Source: Trissonchulus latispiculum (lineage: Eukaryota; Nematoda; Enoplea; Enoplida; Ironidae). Taken from it: a stretch of 64,000 bases of DNA. The position numbers and the translations under genes are program-made. This document shows, piece after piece, positions 1 through 10,410 of the stretch (the first letter of the stretch is position 1; each line of letters starts with the position of its first letter). Location: contig JASAND010019988.1 in the NCBI GenBank assembly GCA_030248195.1, forward strand, positions 108,499 through 172,498, written 5' to 3'. The notes under the pieces were generated by a model. That model ran no database searches. It saw only the letters and a list, made by a program, of their open reading frames with translations, and was not told the DNA's origin.

Positions 1-388
1 CTGACAAGATTAGGTGTCCAAGGAAAGAGATTGAGCGACGGCAAAAATGGCAGTTGGATGGCTTAAGTTTCATATTAAATTGTCTAAATCGTGAAAAACT
101 TTGCTCCAGGTCATGGAGATGCTCGTCGAAGGTGGGTGAAAAGACGATAATGTCGTCAATATAGCATAAGCAAGTTTCCCAGTGGAGACCAAGGAGGATA
201 AACTCCATCGTTCGTTGGAACGTAGCTGGTGCATTGCACAGGCCAAATGGTAGGACGTTGAATTCCCACAATCCCGCAAAAGACGTAAAAGCAGTTTTCG
301 GTTTGGAAGCTTCGTCAAGCGGGATCTGCCAGTAACAAATGCACAGATCCAGCGAGCTAAAAAAACTTAGAGTTTCCGAGTGAATCTA
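1..388 (-). pseudogene. Reverse transcriptase fragment, Ty3/Gypsy type (broken by a deletion, runs off the window)
   Basis: The minus strand encodes the middle of an RT palm and fingers. It shows SSLDL, YWQIPLDE, TAFTSFAGLWEF, VLPFGLCNAPATFQRTM and the catalytic YIDD (codons at 152-163), followed by LKPSNCHFC and FLGH. This frame is not continuous with the upstream protease-RT frame. After DFVSIID comes a stop, and the sequence resumes at the segment normally about 20-30 codons downstream, so the stretch that should hold the N-terminal catalytic aspartate region is partly missing. The element is therefore probably inactive. The remaining pol lies outside the window. Confidence 0.85.
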
Positions 389-392
389 AAAT

Positions 393-1529
393 TTAGTCTA
401 TAATCGACACAAAATCGACAGAGCCATCGTGTTTTTTAACTAACACGATGGGCGATGCCCAAGGTGACGCGCTAGGCCTTATGATGCCTTGTGCGTGCAT
501 TTGGCGTATGTGTTCATGTACAACTTCTCTCTGCTTAATCGGTACCCGATATGGCCGTTGTTTTATAGGCGGGGTGGATTCCATATCAATGGAGTGGGAA
601 GACGCGTTTGTTAATTTCAAATCAAATTGGTGGCCAGCGAATATGTCTTTGTAGCTGTCTAGCAATTTGCGTAATTCGCCTGTTTCTTCACTGTTGAGTA
701 CAGTATCTGACAGGTTTACAAGGGTTGAGGAGTTTACTGGTTTGGAAGCGGATTCATTGGTAAAAGCGAAGACAGGGAAAGAAGGAGCGAGCTGGTGTAG
801 ATTTCCAAGTGTAGTATGCTTGTAGATTGTAATGGGTGCATGGGTAGGGTTGAGGATACGTGTTACTACGAAATGCCCATTAGCGGATAATAAAGCCCGC
901 GCGACTAATAAATTTGAAGAATTGATGAATGCTTCGCTAGGCTCAAAAAGCATTTCTTGTTGTCTGTTCTCGGATAAGGTGCACAAAACATTGCATTCAG
1001 TGCGGCTGGGAATGACTATGGTAGAGGCTGAATGGACAGAAGGGTGTTTGTGGGACTGGTGGCGGCGGAGAGGTTTTTCGTCAAGAGGTAACGTTTGGCC
1101 CGCGACTGTAATAGTACGCCCTTGAAAATTGATAACGACAGGCCCTAACTTAGAAAGAAGGTCCGTTCCAATGATACAGTCGTAAGGCAGCTCAGGTGTG
1201 ACATGAAAAGTATATGGAATGGCAACCTTTCCAAGTGTAATTGTAGCTAGTGCTAAGCCGACAATAAGCATTCGATTTCCTGTAATTGAAGTGGGATTGG
1301 CAGAAGTGTTAGGTTTAAGGGGAATGTGGGGCGCTGCGCGATGGGCTAACAGGGACAGCGCAGCACCCGTATCAATTAATGCTAGTGTAATTTTATTGTT
1401 GATTTTGGCGTAGAGAGTAGGTATAAATCGTTCTGATAGTGCAGTGATGTATTGGTTAGGTGAGTTGGCGGTGGCTGATGTGGGTGTATCATTGGTTCGA
1501 TTATGTGTAAATGCGAACACAGAGTCGCT
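393..1529 (-). pseudogene. Aspartic protease and N-terminal RT of the Gypsy-like element
   Basis: The frame opens directly after the UAA that closes the envelope-like segment and stays in the same phase, without an obvious ATG near its start. Residues around LALIDTGAALSLL form a retropepsin active site (DTGA), and CIIGTDLL-KLGPVVINF matches the flap and C-terminal part of retroviral-type proteases. The C-terminal third carries the RT entry motif: IKQRPYRVPIKQREVV, MHAQGIIRPSASPWASPIVLVKKHDGSVDF. It stops at 393-395 where the RT deletion occurs. Expression would need readthrough, reinitiation or splicing out of the envelope segment. I infer that a Gag-Pol fusion is made by one of these routes in the intact ancestor. 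Confidence 0.85.
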
Positions 1530-4253
1530 TTATCCAATATTGCATGGGTGTCGCCGGAACGTTTCTGTTCGTGGGGTGGAAGAGACTGTGTTGGATGGCT
1601 GCGTAAGGTAGCACCGCAAACAGCAAAGCTTTCGCGTGAGTGTGATTAGGAGACGAAAACATGTTTTGGTGGTGAAGACAAAAGTGTAACAAACAGTGAC
1701 AAGTAGCATAAGACCGACAAAATAGCTAATTACTAGTTGTGGTATTCCCGTTAGGGGGAAATCGACAAGGGATATTTGGGAGTGGTGTACATTTTTGAAG
1801 AGAAGTGTGTATGGAGGTGGGTACGAGAGGGCGTTGTGGTACAGGGGAGTTTGCGTCGAAAAGAGTTGTGACGTGACGAAGTATAAGTTATTGACAAGAG
1901 TTTGTAGGCTTGTGAACTTTTCATATATTTGGGATATATGTGTGAAACGCGTTGAATCAGCCGTAGGGCCAAGAATCGAGCCGTGGGTCAGTGGTGGCAT
2001 ATTTGCTTTCCATAGGTGGCGACCTATCAGTGGCACGGGTAGGCGGGACACATTAAATGTAGGGCTCTGCGATAGCGGAGGTCGTATGGATGAATAGGCT
2101 AGGCTAATGTGATTGCAGGCCCTAGTAGCGGACTGTCGTTGCAGGACTCTGGTGCCTGGCGTAAGGAAGTAGTGTTTCACTGAATCGTTCATAAGGACTG
2201 GAATATGCGTGAAGCATGTGTTCTCGTACTGATAATTCCAAAAGAGTTTTATGGGATGTACGTGGCGGCAGGGAAAAAGTGTAACGGTGTCTCCCTGAAG
2301 TTTAGCTACGACATCCTCTCTACGGAAAAGCGTGCGAGCTCCCAGGGTGGCATCCAATAGGAATAAATTCTTTATGAGGTTGAGGGTAGCTGCCTCAGTG
2401 TGACACCTAGATAGGTACGTGCTTCGAAAGTATTCACTGTCTAGTTTGAGTACCTGTTTAGCAACCACATCGTCGCTAAGGTTGTGATGGTGGAAATGGT
2501 CATGGAGTCCGAAATAGCTGGAGTTTTGTAGCGGCGGAATGTGTATAAAGAGACCAGAATTTGTGGCGTAGGTCGGTTGAGTAAGGCATGCATGAATACT
2601 TTTCCCCGTTATCTGTAGGGCTGCGTGAAGACTATCTACTAGTATGAATTGTTGTACCATTCGTACAGTGAAATTATTAGTAAATATAAGGGGGCATGTC
2701 CTGCGGAGTTTAGAGGGATCCCAAACAAGAGTAAGGTAGTCAGACAGACAAAAACCTTTGCCGACAGCACAGTCAACTGTGGGAGCAGTATCACTATGGA
2801 GTGTGATACCGTCCAAGGACACTACAGTTCCCTTATATAAATTAAAGTTTTGTGTAGTGGTACATTGACGATGGCAACAATAACTGTATTCAGTGCTGGC
2901 TGTATTATTGGTAGACCAGAGGAAAGAGGAAAGTTTGTATAAAGGTTGACGGTCGTAGAACATGTTCATTGTAACTTGCTTACAAAAAGTAGGGTGGATT
3001 GTTGCGTAAGATATGTTATGTGCAAGTACTTGTCGTGTTCCTAAAATGTTAGTGTACGTACATATGGTATCGGTGCGAGACTCACAAGCGTAAGCAGAGG
3101 TAGCGATTGGATTCGTGTGGGGGTCCCAAATTTGAATAATGTTGCGGTGAACAGGAAGTAAAGGCGGAACCCTGCAAGGCTGTGGGTCTGGCAGTGCAAA
3201 TGTGCAATTGTAACCAAACAGTTCCTGATCACAGTTGTAAACAGGGAGGGCGGAAGCGGGCCGGCACAGACTACTACACAGCACAAGCAGTAGGATGACA
3301 TAACCGATTGTACAAGCTGCTGTATGTAAATACGAGAGTATGTGTAGGCTGGTAGGATGGGTGTTGTGGAAAGATTTTGATGGCTTAGGCTCTAGGTGTG
3401 TTTGTGCTGGCATAGCAAAGACTTGTGTTAGGCACAAGTCGTTGCAGTCGACTACGACTTCTTCCTCCGTGAAGGAGGCATCTCCCGAAAAACTGAGGCT
3501 GCTATTGGATCTACTGGACGTACTGCTGTGATCGGGGGGGGGGGAGACTAATGGAGCACCCATGACGGCCAGGATGGAACTGCAGGCTTCCCCTGAGTGG
3601 TAAAACTCAGTAGGGGTTTCCTGTTCGTCAAACAAATTTGCGCAGAGTCGGTCATGCTCAGAAGTAGATTGTGAATGATGACAGAATTCCTCAGAGTTGG
3701 GGGAGTTTTTGGAAGTGTAAATGGCGTAGGAGCTATGTGGCATAGAAAAACGGGTACGTTTGATGACGGGAGCAGGCGACACGGGCCGAGCGTAGTTGTG
3801 GAAGTTAGGTGCTCGCGACTCGCGGGAGTAATTCTCAGGTGTTCGGGAATGTGAACGCTGGGGTGGAGGCGGAGGAATCATCGAACTGTGGCGCACCTTC
3901 CTTGACTGGCCAACCGTTTGTGCTGGAGGACTGCCATGATTAGTTACCTCTCGCCAGGTGTCTGAGGTGGAACGTGGGTATGTCCGATATATCGGGAGGT
4001 ACGAGTTGTGGCCTTGGCACAGCGTACGAATATGTCCTACGCATCCGCAGGATGCACACACAGGGCGGCCATCGTCTGTCCATGTATAACGACTCCAAGC
4101 CTCAGAAGATCTGTCGTATCGCGGAAAGGTTTCAGCTGTCTGCGTGCTGGGATGGTACGTATGTTTATTGTGAACCCAACACGCGTGCTCGAGAGTGAAA
4201 GTAAGTTTCTCGACGGCGGCTTGTAAAGGAGCTTCAGTGACCGACTGTCGCAA
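1530..4253 (-). CDS. Nucleocapsid knuckle fused to envelope-like glycoprotein of the Gypsy-like element
   Basis: This 907-codon open frame follows the gag stop in the same phase. Residues 66-79 form a perfect CX2CX4HX4C zinc knuckle (CASCGCVGHIRTLC), so the beginning is the end of Gag. A long Ser/Pro-rich linker follows, with a PPPPP run near 127. A hydrophobic segment at about 311-332 resembles an internal signal peptide or membrane anchor. The next 500 residues are Cys-rich with many N-glycosylation sequons (NCT, NIS, NFT, NSS, NLS, NVS). Near the C-terminus there is a second membrane segment (ISYFVGLMLLVTVCYTFVF) and a basic, Cys-rich tail. This is the plan of a type I viral envelope protein. 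A C-x(3)-IPV ... FLTPGTR pattern recalls glycoproteins captured by other animal LTR elements, but I cannot name the family. An intact frame this long beside a broken RT is notable. Confidence 0.7.
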   Translation of the reverse strand: MRQSVTEAPLQAAVEKLTFTLEHACWVHNKHTYHPSTQTAETFPRYDRSSEAWSRYTWTDDGRPVCASCGCVGHIRTLCQGHNSYLPIYRTYPRSTSDTWREVTNHGSPPAQTVGQSRKVRHSSMIPPPPPQRSHSRTPENYSRESRAPNFHNYARPVSPAPVIKRTRFSMPHSSYAIYTSKNSPNSEEFCHHSQSTSEHDRLCANLFDEQETPTEFYHSGEACSSILAVMGAPLVSPPPDHSSTSSRSNSSLSFSGDASFTEEEVVVDCNDLCLTQVFAMPAQTHLEPKPSKSFHNTHPTSLHILSYLHTAACTIGYVILLLVLCSSLCRPASALPVYNCDQELFGYNCTFALPDPQPCRVPPLLPVHRNIIQIWDPHTNPIATSAYACESRTDTICTYTNILGTRQVLAHNISYATIHPTFCKQVTMNMFYDRQPLYKLSSFLWSTNNTASTEYSYCCHRQCTTTQNFNLYKGTVVSLDGITLHSDTAPTVDCAVGKGFCLSDYLTLVWDPSKLRRTCPLIFTNNFTVRMVQQFILVDSLHAALQITGKSIHACLTQPTYATNSGLFIHIPPLQNSSYFGLHDHFHHHNLSDDVVAKQVLKLDSEYFRSTYLSRCHTEAATLNLIKNLFLLDATLGARTLFRREDVVAKLQGDTVTLFPCRHVHPIKLFWNYQYENTCFTHIPVLMNDSVKHYFLTPGTRVLQRQSATRACNHISLAYSSIRPPLSQSPTFNVSRLPVPLIGRHLWKANMPPLTHGSILGPTADSTRFTHISQIYEKFTSLQTLVNNLYFVTSQLFSTQTPLYHNALSYPPPYTLLFKNVHHSQISLVDFPLTGIPQLVISYFVGLMLLVTVCYTFVFTTKTCFRLLITLTRKLCCLRCYLTQPSNTVSSTPRTETFRRHPCNIG

Positions 4254-5015
4254 TTAACCGATTTCGTGTTTAAGATTATTTAGCTCAGCAACCATGTGTA
4301 CCTGTAGTTTAGAAGATAGGTCGGTTTCATTGCGAGCGTTGGCTGGGAGGAGTAGCTTTGATTGCGCGTCTTTCTTTTGCGCGAGCGTAAATGCTTTTTG
4401 AAAGGTGTCGGGATCTTGGGACAATACGTATTCTTTGAGGTCAGCTGGTAGACCTGCAATAAAGGCTTCTTTAGTCAAGAAATCGCGGATGTTAGGGTCA
4501 AACTGGGAGTATGCAGCGCGACCTTTAATCTCTTGACTATAATCCGCTAAAGATTCAGTGCCCTTTTTAGTTCTTCCTCGAAGAAATAGACTAGTGATTC
4601 TTTGGTTTTCAGGTGGAACTAGGGCATCAGCGAGAGCTTGTTTCAGTTGGGCGTAATTATCTCTTATGGCTGGGGCTATTTCTTTATATTGATCGAGGGC
4701 AAATTCTCGTAAATATACGGGTAAGTGTGAGCACTTCTGGTCGTCATTCCAGTTTCTGCTTCTTGCGGAAATTTTGAAAATTTCAATCCATTGAGCGAAA
4801 TCGTCTCCTACCCTCCCTGTAAATTTTTCGGGTGCGTACTGAGTGTTATTAAAAACTGAGGGATTGTGCACACTTTCTGTAGCGGAGGCTGGTAGAACTG
4901 AAAGGCGCCCCGCTTGTTCGGTGAGTAACCTTTCTTGGCGTTCGCGTGAACGCTGGAGCTGTCGAAGATCTCTGGGATTGTTAATGTCACTTACCCCGTC
5001 AGTCCCCGTGGACAT
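4254..5015 (-). CDS. Gag capsid protein of the Gypsy-like element
   Basis: The first ATG on this frame is at 5013-5015 (MSTGTDG); an upstream TTG is not needed. A charged coiled N-terminus (LRQLQRSRERQERLL) precedes a retrotransposon Gag domain recognised by FTGRVGDDFAQWIEIFK, FALDQYKEI, LFLRGRTKKGTESLADYSQEIK and FIAGLPADLKEYVL. It ends in UAA after LNNLKHEIG, and the same frame continues into the zinc-knuckle segment. The residue pattern across the stop (a coiled segment) looks continuous, so the UAA is either a CAA-to-TAA mutation or a readthrough stop. A second IG-UAA separates the envelope segment from the protease. Confidence 0.8.
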   Translation of the reverse strand: MSTGTDGVSDINNPRDLRQLQRSRERQERLLTEQAGRLSVLPASATESVHNPSVFNNTQYAPEKFTGRVGDDFAQWIEIFKISARSRNWNDDQKCSHLPVYLREFALDQYKEIAPAIRDNYAQLKQALADALVPPENQRITSLFLRGRTKKGTESLADYSQEIKGRAAYSQFDPNIRDFLTKEAFIAGLPADLKEYVLSQDPDTFQKAFTLAQKKDAQSKLLLPANARNETDLSSKLQVHMVAELNNLKHEIG

Positions 5016-5151
5016 ACTGAAGCAAAATAAAAAGCTTAGCAAAAATGGGGCTTATGGGTGAATAAAATTAGGACAACGAAATCGAAAACTTAAAAAACGA
5101 ATGAGAATAGTAAAAAACAAAGTTAAGGATCTCTAATTTAATCCAAAGGTG

Positions 5152-5735
5152 TGTAGGTTAGCGCCAGGGATGCCATGTAAAGAATAGGGCACTCTTGGCT
5201 TTTAAAACGGGCAACCTCCTAGACTACGTTTCAGATCTTAGTCGGGTATCCTAAACCCAACCCTTCTTTGTCTCGAAACTATCACTGTTCTTCCCTATCT
5301 ACGCTGGTCTCACCTAACCTACGTTTACTGTCCTTTAACAACGACCAAGTCTGGTTCAAACTTAAGAACGCAAACACCGTACACAATAATCACCACAACT
5401 CAACTATCTTGAGAAAATACACAGTCTTTTATAAGTTTCTTTGGTGTGCGTTTTCGTGGTCTTGTAATCACCCGGGCGTAAGTTTTCGGGGGAAGTATAT
5501 GGACAGTATTTGTGGGAATTCTGTCGTAGGGCTATGCAGGTGTAGGGTTTCTTTTGTAATTTCAGAATAATTAGTTACGGGGTAATTTTGTTGGCGACTG
5601 AAATAGTTGTGGTTGAGTACGTTCTTGGCTCCGCATGTCTAATTTCTTTTTAAGCATCTACAGTAATCCTCTCGAATTTGGGACCTAACCACTTTATTAT
5701 AGCTACAGTATTCCCGCCCCTCTGAGTTGCTACAA
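5152..5735 (-). repeat. Probable 5' LTR and primer-binding region of the Gypsy-like element
   Basis: Reading the minus strand towards gag, an LTR-like end (TTTACA) is followed at once by TGGCATCCCTGG, a TGG-starting primer-binding-like sequence. On the plus strand the same edge reads TGTAAAGAATAGGG, as expected for an LTR terminus. A minus-strand TATAAAAG lies at about 5427-5434 and could be the U3 promoter. The outer edge is not fixed because the partner LTR is outside the window; a CTACA near 5735 is only a candidate. Confidence 0.4.
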
Positions 5736-6439
5736 TATATATTCCGTCTCTAAGTCAGTTTCTTTCTAGTTGTCTTTGTTAAATTATCTAAATATACGAA
5801 CAAAAAGGATGCCCGAACTTTCGTTCAGTTCGTTCGTCGTTCGTTCCCTGCAGTTCGTCGCAAGTTTATCTAAAGGGCATAAATGTTGGCCCTGACTCAA
5901 AGAATAATAGCTTTACTCCAAATTCTTTTACTGATTTTTAATTCTTGAATACATAAACATAAACAGAAAGCATTGAGAACTCAAAACATCAATCGAAAAT
6001 TCGTAAACTCAGGTGTGGTGCATCGAAGCATTTCGCTGATTGTTTAAGGTAGAGAATGCAGTTTGCAAATCTGAAGAATAACCAACCAAGTATAACCCAA
6101 CTTGCCAACCAACCAAGCATAACTTGTGAACCCGCAAGATGCTTCAACATAATGCGCTTACCCAGAGTAATGATAGGAAGAGTACCATACCCGTTCTAGT
6201 GCATCTGGTCTGTCAGATGCTCGATACATTAAGGCCGAAGTCTCGGAAGGGATCACGGTTAACACTATGACCCACGTGTTTATATGCGTTTGAACTAAAA
6301 CTCATATGATTGACTAATCTATCTTATGTCAAAATTACGTGTATAAGGTGACCACTCCAGATCGTGGGGGAGGGCTTAGCTTAACGTTGTTAAGCGTTAT
6401 TTTTATGTACGATTGAACGGAAATGCATTTGATTGGTTG
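5736..6439. other. Non-coding stretch, no gene seen
   Basis: No supported reading frame occurs here. It contains a short GTTCGTTCGTC-type direct repetition near 5820-5870 and a small inverted CTTAAC/GTTAAG near 6380-6400. I see no other structure. Confidence 0.5.
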
Positions 6440-7009
6440 CTTGTTGTTATTATTGCCGGGCTACTCAGCCAAGAGGCTATATGAGGGCGCTAACCTTTGT
6501 TTCTCCCCATCAGTCATAGCTAGTACGACTCTCGCTACGGAAGCTGGAGCAGAGGCCTTTCGGCTCCGGTAGTAAGACATCCATCCATTAACTGCTCATA
6601 CACAAGGTAGAGGAGCACAGCATCTTTCGACACTCCAAGCCGCAAGCGGGATCAGAGACAAGCCCGGAAAGTTGTGTGATTCATTTTGAGTACATGACTC
6701 GTTTGCACCCAACACTCCCTCGCAGGAGGTAGGCGGACCACATTGCAGAAGCTCTGGTACATATATCATCCTACCGGGAACTCCGCGCCCTACTCTTGGC
6801 GATAAGTGGATTAAGGGTTCTTTAGCGTGCACTACCCCTAGCAAAGCAGCACACGGGCCCACCAATTTAACGCGTCATCCGACCGGTGGAGTAGTGACCT
6901 AAGCATATTGCTCAAGGAAACAATGTAACGTCATTATGGCTAAGGCGGGAATCGAGCCTCGGACCTTTCGATCCGAAATCCGGCGCCTTATCCATTCGGC
7001 TACACGGTC
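6440..7009 (-). mobile_element. tRNA-derived SINE-like element
   Basis: On the minus strand, positions 7009-6937 read like a tRNA-Arg(TCG) head: GACCGTG acceptor start, box A TAGCCGAATGG, anticodon-loop TTTCGGA and box B GGCTCGATTCC. The acceptor and T stems do not pair properly, so it is not a working tRNA. About 100 bases downstream comes a core-like block around GTGCACGCTAAAGAACCC (6814-6832), a kind of motif seen in animal SINE cores. The unit appears to end in a short AATAATAACAACAA-type tail near 6443. A promoter-bearing tRNA head, core and simple tail are the usual SINE plan; family membership is not established. Confidence 0.5.
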
Positions 7010-7337
7010 TCGATTGGTTGCTTAGCTACTGCTATTGAAATGCACTCATGAGCGTCATCGTAGCTAAAGTAGCCAATCGAATGCAGTACAGTTCTAACGC
7101 ATAAACACAGGATAAATAACGTAACCTTAGCCAGCTGAGCCAGGAGTTTAGTCAAAATCAGCACACATTTTGACATTTTCGTAAATTCCACCCCTCTCAG
7201 TTTTGGAGCAGGTACAAGGGTAGATAAAAGTTGGACCAAATTCAGTATAGAACCTCTCAAGAATGGATGTCCTCGTTAATGTATGATTACAATTATTTTT
7301 CAGTAGTGAAGAAGCATTTTAGAGTCCTACTCCTGGG

Positions 7338-7535
7338 CCGCGTAGCAAGCATACATGTGCTTGGGGGGGGGGTTGGGGGGGGGTTTCACCCCCCAGACCT
7401 GAGCTCACCACCCCCCAGAATCCGGATTTTTCCAGTAAAAAACCGGAAAAATCCGGAAATCCGGTTTTTCGGCGGCCGTCGGCCGCCCTTCATCCCCCCC
7501 CCCCCAGAACTTCCCCTCCTGCACATGTCTGGTAG
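7338..7535. repeat. G/C-run-rich dispersed repeat, copy A
   Basis: This block begins ACATGTGCTTGGGGG and ends near CCCCTCCTGCACATGTCTGG. It holds long G runs, long C runs and an ATCCGG/CCGGAT inverted core. A copy in the opposite orientation lies at 59,790-59,995, sharing the same ends, the CCGGTTTTT...AAAACCGG core and the GCCG-rich segment. It is a dispersed mobile repeat of unknown class; reading frames across it are spurious. Confidence 0.7.
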
Positions 7536-7547
7536 CAAGAGTTTCTC

Positions 7548-7990
7548 CTAGCTTAAGTATCCTCCTAGACGTACGTCTGGGAGCTGTCCAGAAGGAATTT
7601 AGGAGATCTCGAAAACCCGTTTCAAAAGATTTATCCTAATTTAGCTGGCTCCTAAGGGGAAAGTTAGGAGTACTCCCAGTTTTCGAGAATCTTTTGAAAC
7701 CGATTCTCCTAAGTGAGCCTTCATATTCAAACGGTTTTTGAATGAAGTGAAACTGAATCTGAAATATTGTGGATTGCCCTTACCTGAAACTGAAACTGTT
7801 CTGGGTCGCATGGAGTCGTTTTGGGTTAAAATTATAAAAAATAAAATAAATTTAGTCTTCTGGGGACGCTAAATAATCACCAAATTACGTTTTAATATTC
7901 AAAGGTTTCTTGAATGAAGTAAAACTGAAACTGAAATTATTGTGTATTGCCCTCGCCTGAAACTGAACCTGTTCTGGGTCGCCGACTAAA
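7548..7990. repeat. Imperfect palindrome followed by a duplicated 85-bp unit
   Basis: Bases 7548-7720 form an imperfect inverted repeat (GAAAACCCGTTTCAAAAGAT against ATCTTTTGAAACCGATTCTC, with CTCCTA at both sides). Next, a unit starting near 7730 with TTGAATGAAGT-AAACTGAA and ending in CTGTTCTGGGTCGC recurs near 7905-7982 with small differences. These look like decayed transposon sequence; no coding content is visible. Confidence 0.55.
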
Positions 7991-9667
7991 AGCTGTAACT
8001 GAAAGCAAGTCGCCTCATAGAACAACACTAACACTACACGAACAACTGAATCTAGCTTAGCTGAACACCGAATCCTCCTGATTTGTTGCTTTTTCTATGC
8101 TTTGCTTTCATTTCAGACCATTTTTAAGTTTTTCTATACCTTCTGACAATTTCAACAGCAAAGTCTGTTTACGCATTCAGTGTCACAGTTTCGGATCAGT
8201 GCTGGCGCACCTTTAAATTGTATAACCAGTTATTTTCTTGTGAAAAACAGCTGACGTTGACTGTTTTTTTAATCTGGCCACTTTCCATACACCTTTCACA
8301 ACCTATATTTTGTCAAATGGTGAAATTTCATGGGCCCTGTCAGGTACAAAGAAAGAATAAACCCAAGGACAGGGCAGTTTGTTCTGCGTATTGGAAGTTT
8401 TGCAAGCGAAACAACGCCTATATCTGTCTTATTGTAAATTGCTCTCAAGAATGCTGCCTGACAACTTTTGCACAAATTTCAACTTTGATCCTGAATGTTA
8501 TTTCGCTCTCGAACAAAAAAGAAAATTTTTAACAAAATTTATTTTAACACTGACAAGTACCTATGCCATACAATGTAATGCTAATCGCTGTTGTCTCTCA
8601 AGTCTTTGCTTTCCACAAAGCCATTTTTAAAATTCTAAAAAAGCAGGGAATAATTTTAAATTCCTGCATTTTACGATTTGCTATTAAGCAAGCCCCCCTT
8701 TCCCCAACATTCACTGCAGTTGTAGGTTCAAAACTTTTGAAAATTTATCTAGTTTTAAGCGGAGCAATAAAAGCTAAGCAGTAAAATGCCATTGTTTGAT
8801 TTACCCACACATAGCAGATATGTGTGCGTGTGTGTACTTTAGGACGGTCAAAGTAACATAGCTTTAGCTTACGCGGGAAAGCTAACGCTTGGCTTGGCGT
8901 TGGGTTGCATGACACACCTGCACCTGCCTGCCCTAATGTTGATATATGATCAGCACAACATTTGTGCTGCATTCTTACTCTGCCTTATATCAGTGCTGCA
9001 CTGTTATGGAAAACATTAGTTGCCTGCTGTAATGCAAAATTTTATCTGGCATGTATATATTTAGCGCGGGAGTGGCCCTTAGTGACTGTAGTCTCAGGTT
9101 TCGCGTGGGTGACAAAACAAGTGTTTTCGTTTTGGGACATTCCGTAAAACATAAGAAACTTACTTTGAGGGAATGTTTGAATTTACTTCAGAAGTCATCT
9201 TCTATGCTGAACCTATTAATTAACCTATCTGGGTTACGTATTTTATTATATTGGACCTTCACCTTCCTTTTCAGCCAAACTTAAGCGTTGAGGCAACCTA
9301 ACTTCTTGACTTAACTCCAGTGACCACAAAATTCTGTCGTGCTCTTAAACGGCTTTATAAAGCTGACAGTTAAAATGTTTAGCACACAAAATTGCTTTCA
9401 GTTAATCCAGCTTTGCATATTTCAATCTTATGTTTTTCAGTTATTGCTTTACATACTTTTTGCCTCTGCTTTTGTTAAAAAGCGTGGGTTTTCTTGGTCG
9501 CGGATCCGAACTCCGTTTTTCGGATCAGCTTTTCGTCTGCTTTTCGTTTCTTTTTATTAGCTTAGTATGCCTAAGTTGTGGGATAATTTCGATGTGGATA
9601 GATGCGGAAACCATTAGGTTTGTAGTTTATAGAAATGTTATAGGAAATGTCGGTTTTTGTGTTTGCA
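7991..9667. other. AT-rich non-coding stretch
   Basis: No reading frame here has recognisable protein features. A segment near 9485-9575 (TTTTCTTGGTCGCGGATCCGA) resembles part of the fold-back element that starts at 9668, so it may be a decayed partial copy. Nothing else is supported. Confidence 0.5.
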
Positions 9668-10298
9668 CTTTTTATGGCGATACTAAGGCAAACGCACAAC
9701 GTTTGTTGTGTTGTGCGTAACTTTCGCACTTAACTAACTTAACTTCACTTACACGTAACTTCTTGAGCAAAACTGAACCGATTTATTGTCCAAATTTGGT
9801 GTGGATGCATTTGAACACATTTCTGATCAATCTGCACTAAGATTTTAAAAATTTGAAAAATTTTAAATATTTGGGTTTTTTAAGTTGCAAACAGGGGTTT
9901 TCTGGGTCGCTGAACAGGCATCTGAAAACCGTTTTTCCGTACAGCCTTTCGTTAGCTAGAAATAAGCTAATGTTGTAAGCTTAACAGTTATGCTTATATA
10001 AGTAGCTAACAAAAAGCTGGATCGAAGAACGGGTTTCAGGTTCGTGTTCAGCGACCCAGAAAACCCTTTTATACAACTTTTCAGCGAAATTAGCTATAAA
10101 ACATTTTTGGTTCCTCTTGGCCCCTCCTTTTGGAAAACCTAAAAATTTAAAATTTTTTAAAATTTCAAAATCTTGCTGCAGATCGAAGATCGGTCAGAAA
10201 TGTGTTCAGGTGCATCCATACCAAATTTTGACTAAATAGGTTAAGTTTTGGAAAGTCACGGACAGGTGTGCGCCTGCCTTAGTATAGCCCTTTTTATG
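9668..10298. mobile_element. Fold-back (long inverted repeat) element, about 630 bp
   Basis: The two halves are inverted copies. TTTTTATGGCGATACTAAGG at the left edge matches the reverse complement of the right edge (TACTAAGG / CCTTAGTA). Internally, GTTTTCTGGGTCGCTGAACA near 9898 matches TGTTCAGCGACCCAGAAAAC near 10,047. The centre is near 9985-10,000. It has no coding capacity. It is probably a non-autonomous DNA element or a head-to-head duplicated repeat. Confidence 0.7.
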
Positions 10299-10410
10299 AA
10301 TTCTTCGACTTTGATGAAAAGGTATCTGAAGTTACGGAGTTTCCGAGGACACTGAACATGCATCTTCAGACAGCTTTTGTTCGCTACGTCCAAGAGTAGA
10401 TTATAATAAG

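Larger units (their letters stand above)
1..5176 (-). mobile_element. Ty3/Gypsy-like LTR retroelement with envelope-like gene between gag and pol (3' part outside window)
   Basis: Read on the minus strand, this stretch gives in order a capsid-type gag, a CCHC nucleocapsid knuckle, an envelope-like glycoprotein, an aspartic protease and the start of a reverse transcriptase. All segments share one reading frame, interrupted by UAA at 4254-4256 and at 1530-1532. RNase H, integrase and the 3' LTR would lie left of position 1. A TG-bearing LTR edge followed by a TGG-starting primer-binding-like sequence sits near 5170-5180. The family assignment rests on the protease and RT motifs; the gene order is unlike the usual gag-pol-env. 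Confidence 0.85.

Noticed and set aside
832..1413. Plus-strand frames opposite the protease and RT
   Set aside because: They are shadows of the well-supported minus-strand coding frame.
6937..7009. Possible tRNA-Arg(TCG) gene
   Set aside because: The acceptor 3' strand does not match the 5' strand and the T stem has only two of five pairs; the downstream core suggests a SINE instead.
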